Assembly: GCF_003501885.1 (NCBI RefSeq)
Contig: NZ_QWFA01000013.1
Coordinates: 3,568 to 55,094 of the forward strand
Direction: 5' to 3'
DNA from: Streptomyces globisporus
GTDB lineage: Bacteria; Actinomycetota; Actinomycetes; Streptomycetales; Streptomycetaceae
Length of the DNA stretch: 51,527 nt
Shown here: in pieces, positions 1 to 8,725 of the stretch
How the letters are laid out: each line of letters opens with the position of its first letter
Position numbering within the stretch: position 1 is the first letter of the stretch
Translations under genes and position numbers: made by a program
The notes under the pieces: model-generated
Databases searched by the model: none
Seen by the model: the letters and a program-made list of their open reading frames with translations, nothing else
Told to the model about the DNA's origin: nothing

Positions 1-388
1 CGACGGGCCTTGAGCTCAACAGGACACCGGTGCGGCCCGAACACCTCACCACCACCTGAGAGCCTGCCGGGTGACCTCCCACCGGTCGTCACCCGGCAGC
101 CTCCGAGCGGTCCCCCCATTTTTCCGGGCGGTGCGCAGCCGAGAACGTCACACTTTTCCGCACCCCGCACCGCCCGGAGGACCAAGTACCGCACCGCTCG
201 CGGTTCTTCCCCGCCGTGCCCGAGAGCACGGCAGCGCCTCACGGATCATCCGTGCCGCCGGCACATCCGTTCTGCTTCAACAGTTCGTCCCGGCCGTCCC
301 CGGGTCGTGCAGCCGACGCAGTCATCCCAAATCCCGCATTCAGGAATCTCCAAGCGGGTGCCCCTGTGAACCTTGGGAGTCAGGCATC
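1..388. other. Gene-poor leader region upstream of the purine permease
   Basis: I see no credible gene here; the reading frames open in this stretch have no ribosome binding site and atypical codon use. It holds a perfect stem-loop at 64-99 (listed separately) that probably ends a gene lying to the left of the window. A 10-bp palindrome TTGAGCTCAA lies at 10-19. The promoter of the permease must lie between about 100 and 388, but I cannot pick out convincing -35/-10 boxes. Confidence 0.6.
64..99. terminator. Stem-loop, likely terminator of a gene left of the window
   Basis: Perfect 12-bp arms CTGCCGGGTGAC and GTCACCCGGCAG with a 12-base loop. There is no U-tract, as is usual in Streptomyces. 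Confidence 0.6.
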
Positions 389-1846
389 ATGACCCAGCAG
401 TCAGTGGAACCGAAAACCAGTCCGGAAAGCGCGGGCCCCGGCTCACGTGTCCCCGCCGGAAGATCATGGCTCGACCGGTACTTCCACATATCCGAACGAG
501 GATCCACGGTCGCGCGCGAGCTGCGCGGCGGCGTCACGACCTTCATGGCCATGGCGTACATCCTCCTGCTCAACCCGCTGATCCTGGGCGGGGAGGACGT
601 CAACGGCAACCTCCTCAGCCAGCCCGGCCTGATCACCGCCACCGCCTTCGCGGCAGCCGCGACGACCCTGCTCATGGGCTTCGTCGGCAAGGTGCCCCTG
701 GCGCTCGCCGCCGGGCTCAGCGTCTCCGGTGTCCTCGCCTCGCAGGTCGCGCCCAACATGACCTGGCCGCAGGCCATGGGCATGTGTGTGATCTACGGTG
801 TGGTGATCTGTCTCCTGGTGGTCACCGGCCTCCGTGAGATGATCATGAACGCGATCCCGCTCGCGCTCAAGCACGGCATCACCATGGGCATCGGGCTCTT
901 CATCGCCCTCATCGGTCTCTACAAGGCCGGATTCGTCCACCAGGGCCAGGCGACCCCCGTCACCCTCGGCCCGGCCGGTGAACTCGCCGGCTGGCCCGTC
1001 CTGATCTTCTGCGTGACGCTCCTGCTCATCTTCATGCTCCAGGCGCGCAATATTCCCGGCGCGATCCTGATCGGCATCGTCGTCGGCACGCTGGTCGCGA
1101 TCGTCATCAACGCGATCGTCGACATCGACCCCAAGAAGTGGAGCAGCGGCCCGCCGGAGCTGGAGGGCAGCGCGGTCTCCACCCCCGACTTCTCGCTCTT
1201 CGGGAACGTCGAGTTCGGCGGCTGGGGCGACGTCGGCGTGATGACCGTCGGCATGATCGTCTTCACCCTGGTGCTGGCCGGCTTCTTCGACGCGATGGCC
1301 ACCATCATCGGCGTCGGCACCGAGGCCAAACTCGCCGACGACAAGGGCCGTATGCCGGGCCTGTCCAAGGCGCTGTTCATCGACGGCGCCGGCGGCGTCA
1401 TCGGCGGTGTCGCCTCGGGCTCCGGCCAGACGGTCTTCGTCGAATCGGCCACCGGCGTCGGCGAAGGGGCCCGGACCGGGTTCGCCTCCGTCATCACCGG
1501 CCTCTTCTTCGCCGCCTGCCTCTTCTTCACCCCGCTCACCGCGATCGTGCCGACCGAGGTGGCCTCCGCCGCCCTCGTCGTCATCGGCGCGATGATGATG
1601 CAGAACGCCCGGCACGTGGACTGGGGTGACCGCTCGGTCGCCATCCCGGTCTTCCTGACCGTGGTCCTGATGCCCTTCACGTACACCATCACCACCGGTG
1701 TCGCCGCGGGTGTCATCTCGTACAGCGCCATCAAGCTCGCCCAGGGCCGGGCCCGCGAGGTCGGGGCCTTCATGTGGGGGCTGACGGTGATCTTCATCGT
1801 CTTCTTCGCCCTCAACCCGATCGAGAGCTGGCTGGGCGTCCACTGA
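389..1846 (+). CDS. NCS2 family permease, AzgA-like (adenine/guanine/hypoxanthine uptake)
   Basis: Integral membrane nucleobase:cation symporter of 485 aa. The N-terminal motif around RGGVTTFMAMAYILLLNP is typical of the AzgA branch of NCS2 transporters, followed by about 12-14 hydrophobic segments and the QTVFVESATG segment seen in this branch. The reading frame is open upstream to base 71, but the ATG at 389 is preceded by GGGAG at 375-379, and the extra upstream residues look non-coding. It is followed 35 bases later by xdhC on the same strand, so the two are probably co-transcribed. That pairing supports purine import feeding xanthine dehydrogenase. Substrate choice among adenine, guanine and hypoxanthine cannot be read from sequence alone. 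Confidence 0.9.
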   Translation: MTQQSVEPKTSPESAGPGSRVPAGRSWLDRYFHISERGSTVARELRGGVTTFMAMAYILLLNPLILGGEDVNGNLLSQPGLITATAFAAAATTLLMGFVGKVPLALAAGLSVSGVLASQVAPNMTWPQAMGMCVIYGVVICLLVVTGLREMIMNAIPLALKHGITMGIGLFIALIGLYKAGFVHQGQATPVTLGPAGELAGWPVLIFCVTLLLIFMLQARNIPGAILIGIVVGTLVAIVINAIVDIDPKKWSSGPPELEGSAVSTPDFSLFGNVEFGGWGDVGVMTVGMIVFTLVLAGFFDAMATIIGVGTEAKLADDKGRMPGLSKALFIDGAGGVIGGVASGSGQTVFVESATGVGEGARTGFASVITGLFFAACLFFTPLTAIVPTEVASAALVVIGAMMMQNARHVDWGDRSVAIPVFLTVVLMPFTYTITTGVAAGVISYSAIKLAQGRAREVGAFMWGLTVIFIVFFALNPIESWLGVH

Positions 1847-1881
1847 CGCCCGGGCCCCCTTCCCGCTTAAGGAGAAACGGC

Positions 1882-3024
1882 ATGCTGGACATCGCCGAAG
1901 AGCTGCACCGGTGGGTCTCGCAGGGACGCGAGTTCGCCGTCGCCACCGTGGTGGCCGTCGGCGGCAGCGCGCCCCGGCAGCCCGGCGCGGCCCTCGCCGT
2001 CGACCGCGACGGCACGGCCATCGGGTCGGTCTCCGGCGGCTGCGTGGAGGGGGCCGTCTACGAACTGTGCCAACAGGCCATGGAGGACGGCCGGCCCGTC
2101 CGTGAGCGCTTCGGCTACAGCGACGAGGACGCCTTCGCGGTCGGTCTGACCTGCGGCGGCATCATCGACATCCTGGTGACCCCGGTCCGGGCGGACGACC
2201 CCGCCCGGCCGGTGTTCGCCGCCGCGCTCGCGGCCGCCGCCGAGGGGACGGCGGCCGCACTGGCCCGGGTCACGGACGGCCCCGAGGAACTGCTCGGCCT
2301 GCCGCTGCTGGTCCGCCCCGACGGGAGTTACGAGGGCGGGCTCGGCGGCCACCCGGCGCTCGACCGGACCGCCGCCGCCGAGACCCGGGCCCTGCTGGAC
2401 GCGGGCCGCACCGGACCGCTCGCCATCGGCGCGGAGGGCTCCCGCTGCGGTCGGCCCATCGAGCTGCTGGTCGAGTCCAGCGTGCCGCCGCCCCGCATGA
2501 TCGTGTTCGGCGCCATCGACTTCGCGGCGGCGTTGGTGCGGGCCGGGAAGTTCCTCGGCTACCGGGTCACCGTCTGCGACGCCCGCCCCGTCTTCGCCAC
2601 CGCCGCCCGCTTCCCCGAGGCCGACGAGATCGTCGTCGAATGGCCCCACCGCTACCTCGCCGGGACCGAGACCGACGCCCGTACCGTGCTCTGCGTCCTC
2701 ACCCACGACGCCAAGTTCGACGTACCGCTGCTGGAGGCGGCCCTCCGCCTCCCGGTCGCCTACGTCGGCGCGATGGGCTCGCGCCGCACCCACCTGGAGC
2801 GCAACGACCGGCTGCGCGAGGTCGGCCTCACCGACCGGGAACTCGCCCGGCTGCACTCGCCGATCGGCCTCGACCTCGGAGCCCGTACGCCGGAGGAGAC
2901 GGCCCTGTCCATCGCGGCCGAGATCGTCGCGGTCCGGCGCGGCGGCAGTGGCGTACCGCTCACCGGGGCCCACACCCCCATCCACCACGACAGCAGTGGA
3001 CAGCCGCTCGCCTCGGTCGCCTGA
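1882..3024 (+). CDS. xdhC: XdhC/CoxI family protein (molybdenum cofactor insertion for xanthine dehydrogenase)
   Basis: 380 aa. XdhC-type proteins bind and sulfurate molybdenum cofactor and deliver it to xanthine dehydrogenase-like enzymes. The N-terminal XdhC_CoxI domain (about residues 10-80) carries the VGGSAPRQPGA and SGGCVEGAV motifs. The C-terminal domain (about 205-345) is Rossmann-like with FGAIDFAAALVRAGKFLGY and ends with the conserved YVGAMGSRRTHLER and IGLDLGARTPEETALSIAAE. The ATG at 1882 has the Shine-Dalgarno GGAG at 1871-1874. The preceding NCS2 permease gene supports a purine role. No xanthine dehydrogenase subunit gene lies in the window; those are probably to the left or elsewhere. 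Confidence 0.9.
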   Translation: MLDIAEELHRWVSQGREFAVATVVAVGGSAPRQPGAALAVDRDGTAIGSVSGGCVEGAVYELCQQAMEDGRPVRERFGYSDEDAFAVGLTCGGIIDILVTPVRADDPARPVFAAALAAAAEGTAAALARVTDGPEELLGLPLLVRPDGSYEGGLGGHPALDRTAAAETRALLDAGRTGPLAIGAEGSRCGRPIELLVESSVPPPRMIVFGAIDFAAALVRAGKFLGYRVTVCDARPVFATAARFPEADEIVVEWPHRYLAGTETDARTVLCVLTHDAKFDVPLLEAALRLPVAYVGAMGSRRTHLERNDRLREVGLTDRELARLHSPIGLDLGARTPEETALSIAAEIVAVRRGGSGVPLTGAHTPIHHDSSGQPLASVA

Positions 3025-3050
3025 AACGCCCGTCAACACCCCGTCCGTCC

Positions 3051-3085
3051 CGGGCGGGTTACCGCCACGGCGGTTTCCCGCCCGC
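3051..3085 (+). terminator. Nested stem-loop after xdhC
   Basis: Outer arms CGGGCGGG / CCCGCCCG enclose inner arms CCGCC / GGCGG. It sits 27 bases after the xdhC stop and about 45 bases before the subtilase start, so it likely ends the permease-xdhC transcript. Confidence 0.6.
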
Positions 3086-3117
3086 CCGGAACGCAGCGGT
3101 CACCCCGGATCAACCGG

Positions 3118-3123
3118 TAGATC
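3118..3123 (+). promoter_or_regulatory. Candidate -10 hexamer for a leaderless subtilase transcript
   Basis: TAGATC ends 7 bases before the A of the subtilase ATG at 3130, and there is no recognisable Shine-Dalgarno. This geometry matches leaderless Streptomyces transcripts. No good -35 is visible, so this is tentative. Confidence 0.35.
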
Positions 3124-3129
3124 AGCTGC

Positions 3130-6100
3130 ATGACTTCTTCCCCCTCCTCCGTTCCCGGCCGGGCGAGATCCGCTCGCTCAGGACGCAGAGCCCTGCTCCT
3201 GGCGACCTCGGCGGCCCTCCTGGGCGGCATGCTGGTCCCCTTCGCCGGTGCGGGCACCGCCGGTGCAGCCCCCGCACCGCGCCCCGAGGCCCCGAGCTCC
3301 GACGCCACCACGGACAGCCACACCATCACCCTGGTCACCGGTGACGTGGTGCGGTACGTGGACGGCCCCGGCGCCCGGGACACCGTCACCGTGGACCGCC
3401 CCGACGGCGCGAGCGGCGGCGTACGCATCCAGCAGGCGGGCGAGGACGTGTACGTCCTGCCCGACGAGGCCACCACCCTGATCGCGGCGGGCACCCTGGA
3501 CCGGCGGCTGTTCAACGTCTCGGCCCTGGTCCGGATGGGGTACGACGACGAGAGCACCGGGGCCGTCCCGGTCATCGCCACCTATCCGCCCGAGCGCGCC
3601 AGGGCCCTGCCCGCAGCTCCGCGCGGCGCGAAGAAGGTCCGCACCCTCGCCTCCATCCACGGGGCCGCGCTCAGCGCCGACAAGGACGGGGCGCGCACGT
3701 TCTGGGACGCCATCACCCGTACGCCGAGTGCCCGTTCGCTCGACGGCGGGATCGCGAAGCTCTGGCTGGACGGCCGCTCCGATGCGCTGCTCGCCGAGTC
3801 CGTGCCGCAGGTGAAGGCCCCCGAGGCGTGGGCCGCCGGCTTCGACGGCAAGGGCACCAGGGTCGCCGTCCTGGACACCGGCATCGACGCCGACCACCCG
3901 GACGTCAAGGACCGCCTCGTCGGCGCCCGCAGCTTCGTCCCCGGCGAGGAGGTCGACGACAAGCACGGCCACGGCACGCACGTCGCCTCCACCATCGCCG
4001 GAGCCGGCGCGGCGTCCGAGGGCGCGAACAAGGGCGTCGCCCCGGCGGCCGACCTGCTCGTCGGCAAGGTCCTCAGCGACGAGGGCTCCGGCGCGGACTC
4101 CGGGATCATCGAGGCCATGGAGTGGGCGAAGGCCGAAGGGGCCGACATCGTCTCCATGAGCCTCGGCTCCCCGGTACCCGACGACGGCACCGACCCGATG
4201 TCCCAGGCGGTGAACTCCCTCTCGGCGGACGGCGGTCCGCTCTTCGTGATCGCGGCGGGCAACGCGTACGGGGCGGGCACGATCGGCTCGCCCGGCTCGG
4301 CGGAGCAGGCGCTCACCGTCGCCGCCGTCGACAAGCAGGACGGCCGCGCCGACTTCTCCTCCATGGGCCCGCTGGTCCGCTCGCACGGACTGAAGCCCGA
4401 CCTGTCGGCCCCCGGCGTCGACATCAACGCCGCCGCCTCGCAGTCCGTTCCCGGCACCGAGGGCATGTACCGGTCGATGTCCGGAACGTCGATGGCCACC
4501 CCCCATGTCGCGGGCGCGGCCGCCATTCTGAAGCAGCGTCACCCCGAATGGAGCGGTCAGCGCATCAAGGACGCGCTGATGACCTCGTCCCAGAAGCTGG
4601 ACGCGTACACCCCGTACCAGCAGGGCACCGGCCGGCTCGATGTGAAGGCGGCGATCGACACCACGATCGAGGCCACCGGCTCGGTCGAGGTCGCCTCCTA
4701 CGCCTGGCCGCACGGCCCGTCCGACGAGGTCGCCGACCGCACGATCACCTACCGCAACACGGGTGACAAGGACGTCACGCTGAACCTGGCCACCGACACG
4801 GACGAGGCGGCCTGCACGCTCTCCACCGACACACTGACCGTCCCGGCGGGCGGCACCGCCGAGGCGGTCCTGTCCCTGGACCCGGCGAAGGTCGCTGTCG
4901 ACACCACCTTCTCCGGCCAGGTCGTGGCCACCGACGCGGCCGGCACGACGGTCGCGCACACCGGCTTCGCGCTCACCAAGGAGAAGGAACTGCACGATCT
5001 GACGCTGAAGCTCCGCGACCGGTCGGGCAAGCCGATGGACGGCCTCGCCGTCCTCGGAGAACTGGGCGACCCGCAGCTCGGCCTCGTCCAGATCAGCGGT
5101 GGCGAGACCACGCTGCGCCTGCCTCCCGGCAACTACACCGCCTGGGCCTCCGTGGACGTCGACGGCGACCGCCCCGACTCCCGGGCCGTCGCGTTCCTCG
5201 CGGCCCCCGAGACGATCCTGACCGGCTCCACCACGGTCACCCTCGACGCGTCCGAGGCCCGCAAGGTCAGCGTGCGCACCCCGAAGGAGACCGAGACCCG
5301 CCAGCTCCGCTACGACATGGCGCGCACCGCTCCGGACGGCACCGTCCAGCGTGACGCGTACCAGATACCGCTCACCCACGACCAGTTGTGGGCGAGCCCC
5401 ACCAAGAAGGTGAAGGAGGGCGACTTCAGCTTCCTGACCCGCTGGCGGCAGGACGAGGAGCTGATCGACGTCGAGGCCGACGGCCGTGACGTACCGGTCC
5501 ACGTCCAGGGCGGCGCGGCGATCGCCGAGGACAGCGAGCAGAAGCCGAACGCGGTGTACGCGGGCAAGGGCGCACCGGCGGACTACAAGGGCCTGAACAC
5601 TCGCGGCAAGGCCGTCGTGATCACCCGCAGCGCCGACGTCACCCCCGCCGAACGTCTCGCGGTCGCGCTGGCCGCCGGGGCGAAGGCCCTGTTCGTCGTC
5701 AACGACGAGCGAGGCGTGGCGATGGAGAGCTACACCCCGTGGGGCGAGGAGACCACGATCCCGGTCGCCTCGGTCCAGAAGTCGGCGGGCGAGACGCTGA
5801 TCAGCGCGGCGAAGCGAGGCAAGAAGATCGAGATCGACCAGAAGAGGTTCGCGGACTACCTCTACGACCTGGTCGACCGCCACGACGGCACCATCCCGGA
5901 CCGCTCGCTGGCCTTCGCGCCCTCGGCGCGTCAGCTCGCGAAGGTGGAGAACACCTTCTACGGCCACAAGAAGACGCTCGGCGGCGGCTACCGCTACGAC
6001 ATCCCGGACTACGGTCCCGGCCTCGGCTTCGAGGAGTACGAGCAGTTCCCGGACGTCCGCACCGAATGGGTCAATCCGCTGCCGGGAGACTCCTTCTGGT

Positions 6101-6894
6101 ACGAGAACCACTCGGTCCTCAACGCGGAGGAGTCCGACCGCGCACACGAGATGCGCAGCGCTGAGCTGGACTACCGGGCGGGCAAGGACTACCCCGCCGA
6201 GTGGTTCGCCCCGGTGACCCGCCCTCGCCTGGGCACCGGCTACTGGGGCCCGTTCCGTACGGTCAACAACGATCTTCAGTTCAACATCACCCCGTGGACG
6301 GACGCGGGCGCCGGCCACTCCGGCTCGATGCCCGAGAACGAGTACGACACCACTTCGTACGCCTTCTACCAGGGCGACACCGAGCTCAAGAAGGGCGCGG
6401 GCAGGGCGGGTTACATCGGTGACCTCTCCGCCGAGAAGCGCCCCTACCGCCTGGTCATCGACTCGGAACGCGACGCGAAGACCTGGAAGACATCGACCCG
6501 TACGCACTCCGAGTGGGGCTTCGTCTCCGGCGCCCTGGACGACGCCGGCCCCTACCAGGCCGACATCCCGCTGCTCCAGCTGGACTACGCCGTCGACACC
6601 GACCTGGCGGGCGACGTCCGCGCCGGCCGCACGACGGAGATCGGCCTCACCTCCGGCACCCAGGAATGGCTGCCGGGCGCGGTGAAGGCGAACAAGGCTT
6701 CGCTGTCGGTCAGTTACGACGACGGCAAGCACTGGACGAAGGTGGACCTCCGGAAGAAGAAGACCGGCGAGTGGACCGCGAAGTTCCGCACCCCCTCGAA
6801 GGGCGCGACCTCGGCCTCGCTCAAGGCCCACGCGGAGGGCCCCGGCGGCCTCGTCGTCGACCAGGAGATCATCCGGGCCTTCGGCCTGAAGTGA
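3130..6894 (+). CDS. Large secreted S8 family serine peptidase (subtilase)
   Basis: 1254 aa. An Arg-rich N-terminus followed by a hydrophobic stretch ending in AGTAGAAP (about residues 18-48) is a signal peptide. A prodomain precedes the S8 catalytic domain, whose triad is visible: Asp249 in VLDTGID, His281 in HGHGTHVAS and Ser454 in GTSMATPHVAG. Asn in IAAGNAYG supplies the oxyanion hole. After the protease come beta-rich domains (about 510-700) and a PA-like insertion around 810-900 (KAVVITRSADVTPAERLA). The remaining roughly 350 residues are unassigned, with no anchor at the C-terminus. It resembles large extracellular Streptomyces subtilases; the physiological substrate is unknown. The gene stands alone between stem-loops on each side. 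Confidence 0.92.
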   Translation: MTSSPSSVPGRARSARSGRRALLLATSAALLGGMLVPFAGAGTAGAAPAPRPEAPSSDATTDSHTITLVTGDVVRYVDGPGARDTVTVDRPDGASGGVRIQQAGEDVYVLPDEATTLIAAGTLDRRLFNVSALVRMGYDDESTGAVPVIATYPPERARALPAAPRGAKKVRTLASIHGAALSADKDGARTFWDAITRTPSARSLDGGIAKLWLDGRSDALLAESVPQVKAPEAWAAGFDGKGTRVAVLDTGIDADHPDVKDRLVGARSFVPGEEVDDKHGHGTHVASTIAGAGAASEGANKGVAPAADLLVGKVLSDEGSGADSGIIEAMEWAKAEGADIVSMSLGSPVPDDGTDPMSQAVNSLSADGGPLFVIAAGNAYGAGTIGSPGSAEQALTVAAVDKQDGRADFSSMGPLVRSHGLKPDLSAPGVDINAAASQSVPGTEGMYRSMSGTSMATPHVAGAAAILKQRHPEWSGQRIKDALMTSSQKLDAYTPYQQGTGRLDVKAAIDTTIEATGSVEVASYAWPHGPSDEVADRTITYRNTGDKDVTLNLATDTDEAACTLSTDTLTVPAGGTAEAVLSLDPAKVAVDTTFSGQVVATDAAGTTVAHTGFALTKEKELHDLTLKLRDRSGKPMDGLAVLGELGDPQLGLVQISGGETTLRLPPGNYTAWASVDVDGDRPDSRAVAFLAAPETILTGSTTVTLDASEARKVSVRTPKETETRQLRYDMARTAPDGTVQRDAYQIPLTHDQLWASPTKKVKEGDFSFLTRWRQDEELIDVEADGRDVPVHVQGGAAIAEDSEQKPNAVYAGKGAPADYKGLNTRGKAVVITRSADVTPAERLAVALAAGAKALFVVNDERGVAMESYTPWGEETTIPVASVQKSAGETLISAAKRGKKIEIDQKRFADYLYDLVDRHDGTIPDRSLAFAPSARQLAKVENTFYGHKKTLGGGYRYDIPDYGPGLGFEEYEQFPDVRTEWVNPLPGDSFWYENHSVLNAEESDRAHEMRSAELDYRAGKDYPAEWFAPVTRPRLGTGYWGPFRTVNNDLQFNITPWTDAGAGHSGSMPENEYDTTSYAFYQGDTELKKGAGRAGYIGDLSAEKRPYRLVIDSERDAKTWKTSTRTHSEWGFVSGALDDAGPYQADIPLLQLDYAVDTDLAGDVRAGRTTEIGLTSGTQEWLPGAVKANKASLSVSYDDGKHWTKVDLRKKKTGEWTAKFRTPSKGATSASLKAHAEGPGGLVVDQEIIRAFGLK

Positions 6895-6902
6895 CCCGCT
6901 GA

Positions 6903-6941
6903 CCTGGTCCCGCACCCCTGCGACGGGAGTGCGGGACCAGG
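6903..6941. terminator. Bidirectional terminator between subtilase and DUF3626 gene
   Basis: Perfect 13-bp arms CCTGGTCCCGCAC / GTGCGGGACCAGG with a 13-base loop, in the 57-base gap between convergent stop codons. Confidence 0.85.
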
Positions 6942-6951
6942 TGCGTCGGCC

Positions 6952-7812
6952 TCAGGCCGGAAGGACTGCGGACACCCGGCCGAACCGGGCCAGCAGATGC
7001 CAGACCCGCTTGAGGTCCTGCGCGTCGTACCGGCCGGCCCGCACCGCGTCGCCGATGATCCGGGCGTCCAGCCATCCGTCGACCGCCAGGGCGGAGCCGA
7101 GGGCGACGAACTCGGGCCCCCGGTAGCCGGGATGGAGCCGCAGCTCCTCCACGGAGAGCCGGAACCCCGGATGCCACTCGACGGGGCAGGGCAGCAGGCG
7201 GGCCGCGGCCTCCACCGCCGTCCCCCGGTGGGCCGGGTCGAGCACGAGCGCCTCCACGTCGCGGTCCAGCCGGACCGGGGCATGGATCTGCGCCTCGACG
7301 TAGTCGTCCAGGGCATCACGGTCGTCCGCCGCCGCCAGCTCGACGAGCCCCGACATCCGGGCCGCGACCCCGAAGTGCACGGGTTCGGCGGCGCTGTCGG
7401 GATAGCAGAACGTGGCCGCGCCGAGCACCTCCGGCACCAGCCTGAAGTGCGCCGAACCGAACCGGGGCGCGGCGCCGAACGGCGTCCGACGCAGGTCCAG
7501 CGCCCCGTAGACGGGCCGCTCGGCGGCCTCCGCCCGGTCGTACGCGCCGCCGAAGATCCGACTCTCCCACCGCCACCGGTCACCGCCGGGGTGTGCGGTG
7601 AGCCCCCCGTTGCTGGTGCCGGTCACGAACTGGGAGACGTACAGACCGTCCCCGCCCAGCCGTTCGAGGATCGGCATCCCCGCCACCGCCCGGTCGGGGT
7701 GGAAGTTCAGGGTGACACGGGGTCCGGGAGCCAGGGGCGCGCCCGAGGACAGTGAGGAGACGTGCTCCAGCGCCCGCCTGCGGGGAGAGGGGGCCGGGTG
7801 ATCGGTGTTCAT
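6952..7812 (-). CDS. DUF3626 domain-containing protein
   Basis: 286 aa from the ATG at 7812. The protein matches my memory of the DUF3626 family: an N-terminal RVTLNFHPDR motif, a central GGDRWRWESRIFGG, and a conserved FGSAHFRL segment. The function of this family is not known to me. No signal peptide or membrane segment is visible. The frame stays open to 7887, but that would overlap the start of the divergent gene at 7886, so the ATG at 7812 is preferred. It is divergently transcribed from the next gene with a 73-base shared promoter region. Confidence 0.8.
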   Translation of the reverse strand: MNTDHPAPSPRRRALEHVSSLSSGAPLAPGPRVTLNFHPDRAVAGMPILERLGGDGLYVSQFVTGTSNGGLTAHPGGDRWRWESRIFGGAYDRAEAAERPVYGALDLRRTPFGAAPRFGSAHFRLVPEVLGAATFCYPDSAAEPVHFGVAARMSGLVELAAADDRDALDDYVEAQIHAPVRLDRDVEALVLDPAHRGTAVEAAARLLPCPVEWHPGFRLSVEELRLHPGYRGPEFVALGSALAVDGWLDARIIGDAVRAGRYDAQDLKRVWHLLARFGRVSAVLPA

Positions 7813-7885
7813 CGTGACAGTGTGCCCGGGCGGCTTCGGGGGAGCACCTGAATACCCGGCCCGGCCGGTGCGGTTGGATGGCCCC

Positions 7886-8557
7886 ATGAGCGTTCATGAC
7901 GTGGCCCGTCGGCTGCCTGGCATATCCGCCCTCACCGATCTCTGCCGTTCCCTGGCGATGCTCGACGCGATCCTGTGTGCGGAGTGGGACCACCGCTGGC
8001 ACGGCTTCGACGCGCAGTGGTCGCCGAGCGAGGCGGTGGCCTCGATGCGGGACGGGTCGGGTGGCGAGTACTCCATCGTCTTCTCCGCCGCCGGCGCGTA
8101 CGCCCGGGGCTTCGACCACGAGTCGCCGATGAGCCCGTACGTGGATGACGTCCCCTGGCCCGGGGTGCTCGACGAGGTGCCCGAGGTGTTCCGCCCATAC
8201 GTGGACGAGCCGTCGTTCTGCGACGAGTTCGGGCTGCCCGTCGTCACCGCCTGCCTCTGGCGCGAGAGCGGCGACGACCGCTGGCGGACGGGGGCCGTGG
8301 AGTTCCCGGAGGACGGGGAGGACTCCGACGGGGCCGACTGGCTCTTCCAACTCCTCGTCACCGGGACCCCCGAGTCGTACCAGGAGTGGGCCGAGGACTA
8401 CTTCGAGGTGGACATCGACCTCGAAGCCGTACGCCATGTCTTCGCCTTGCGACCGCTGACGGACGAGATCGTCGCCGCGATCAACCCGGAGCGGATTCCC
8501 GCCGAACTGGCCAAGGACATCAAGGAGATCGGGTATCCGGTCGGCGCGGGGGAGTGA
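7886..8557 (+). CDS. Conserved hypothetical protein
   Basis: 223 aa, acidic, soluble, with no signal peptide or transmembrane segment. I do not recognise a domain. Aromatic residues are frequent (ECxWDHRWHGFD near residue 34; QEWAEDYFEVD near 165). Codon use is typical for the genome, so the gene is real. It is divergent from the DUF3626 gene and ends about 170 bases before the stop codon of the amidase gene, which converges on it. Confidence 0.7.
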   Translation: MSVHDVARRLPGISALTDLCRSLAMLDAILCAEWDHRWHGFDAQWSPSEAVASMRDGSGGEYSIVFSAAGAYARGFDHESPMSPYVDDVPWPGVLDEVPEVFRPYVDEPSFCDEFGLPVVTACLWRESGDDRWRTGAVEFPEDGEDSDGADWLFQLLVTGTPESYQEWAEDYFEVDIDLEAVRHVFALRPLTDEIVAAINPERIPAELAKDIKEIGYPVGAGE

Positions 8558-8676
8558 GCCGGTGAGCCGCCCGGGGCCGGCCCGCCTGCGGTATCGGGGT
8601 CAGTCGTCCTCCTCCGCGCCGGTGCGCGGGCGGAAGCGTGGCCGCTTGCCGCAGCCGTAGGCCCGGGTGGCCCCTT

Positions 8677-8723
8677 GCGGGCCCGGGCGGGCCCCCGTGC
8701 TCGGGAGGCCCGCCCGGGTCCGT
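8677..8723. terminator. Strong terminator after the amidase gene
   Basis: GCCCGGGCGGGCC (8681-8693) pairs with GGCCCGCCCGGG (8707-8718) across a 13-base loop, directly downstream of the amidase stop on the minus strand and downstream of the plus-strand unknown gene. It may serve both. Confidence 0.8.
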
Positions 8724-8725
8724 GC

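Noticed and set aside
3178..6915. 1245-codon minus-strand reading frame opposite the subtilase
   Set aside because: It is the high-GC mirror frame of a gene with clear catalytic motifs; its translation is Arg/Gly/Val-rich with no domain.
8600..8725. Minus-strand open frame ending GCGKRPRFRPRTGAEEDD before the amidase terminator
   Set aside because: It has no start codon in frame, its first part is the terminator stem, and no ribosome site is present.
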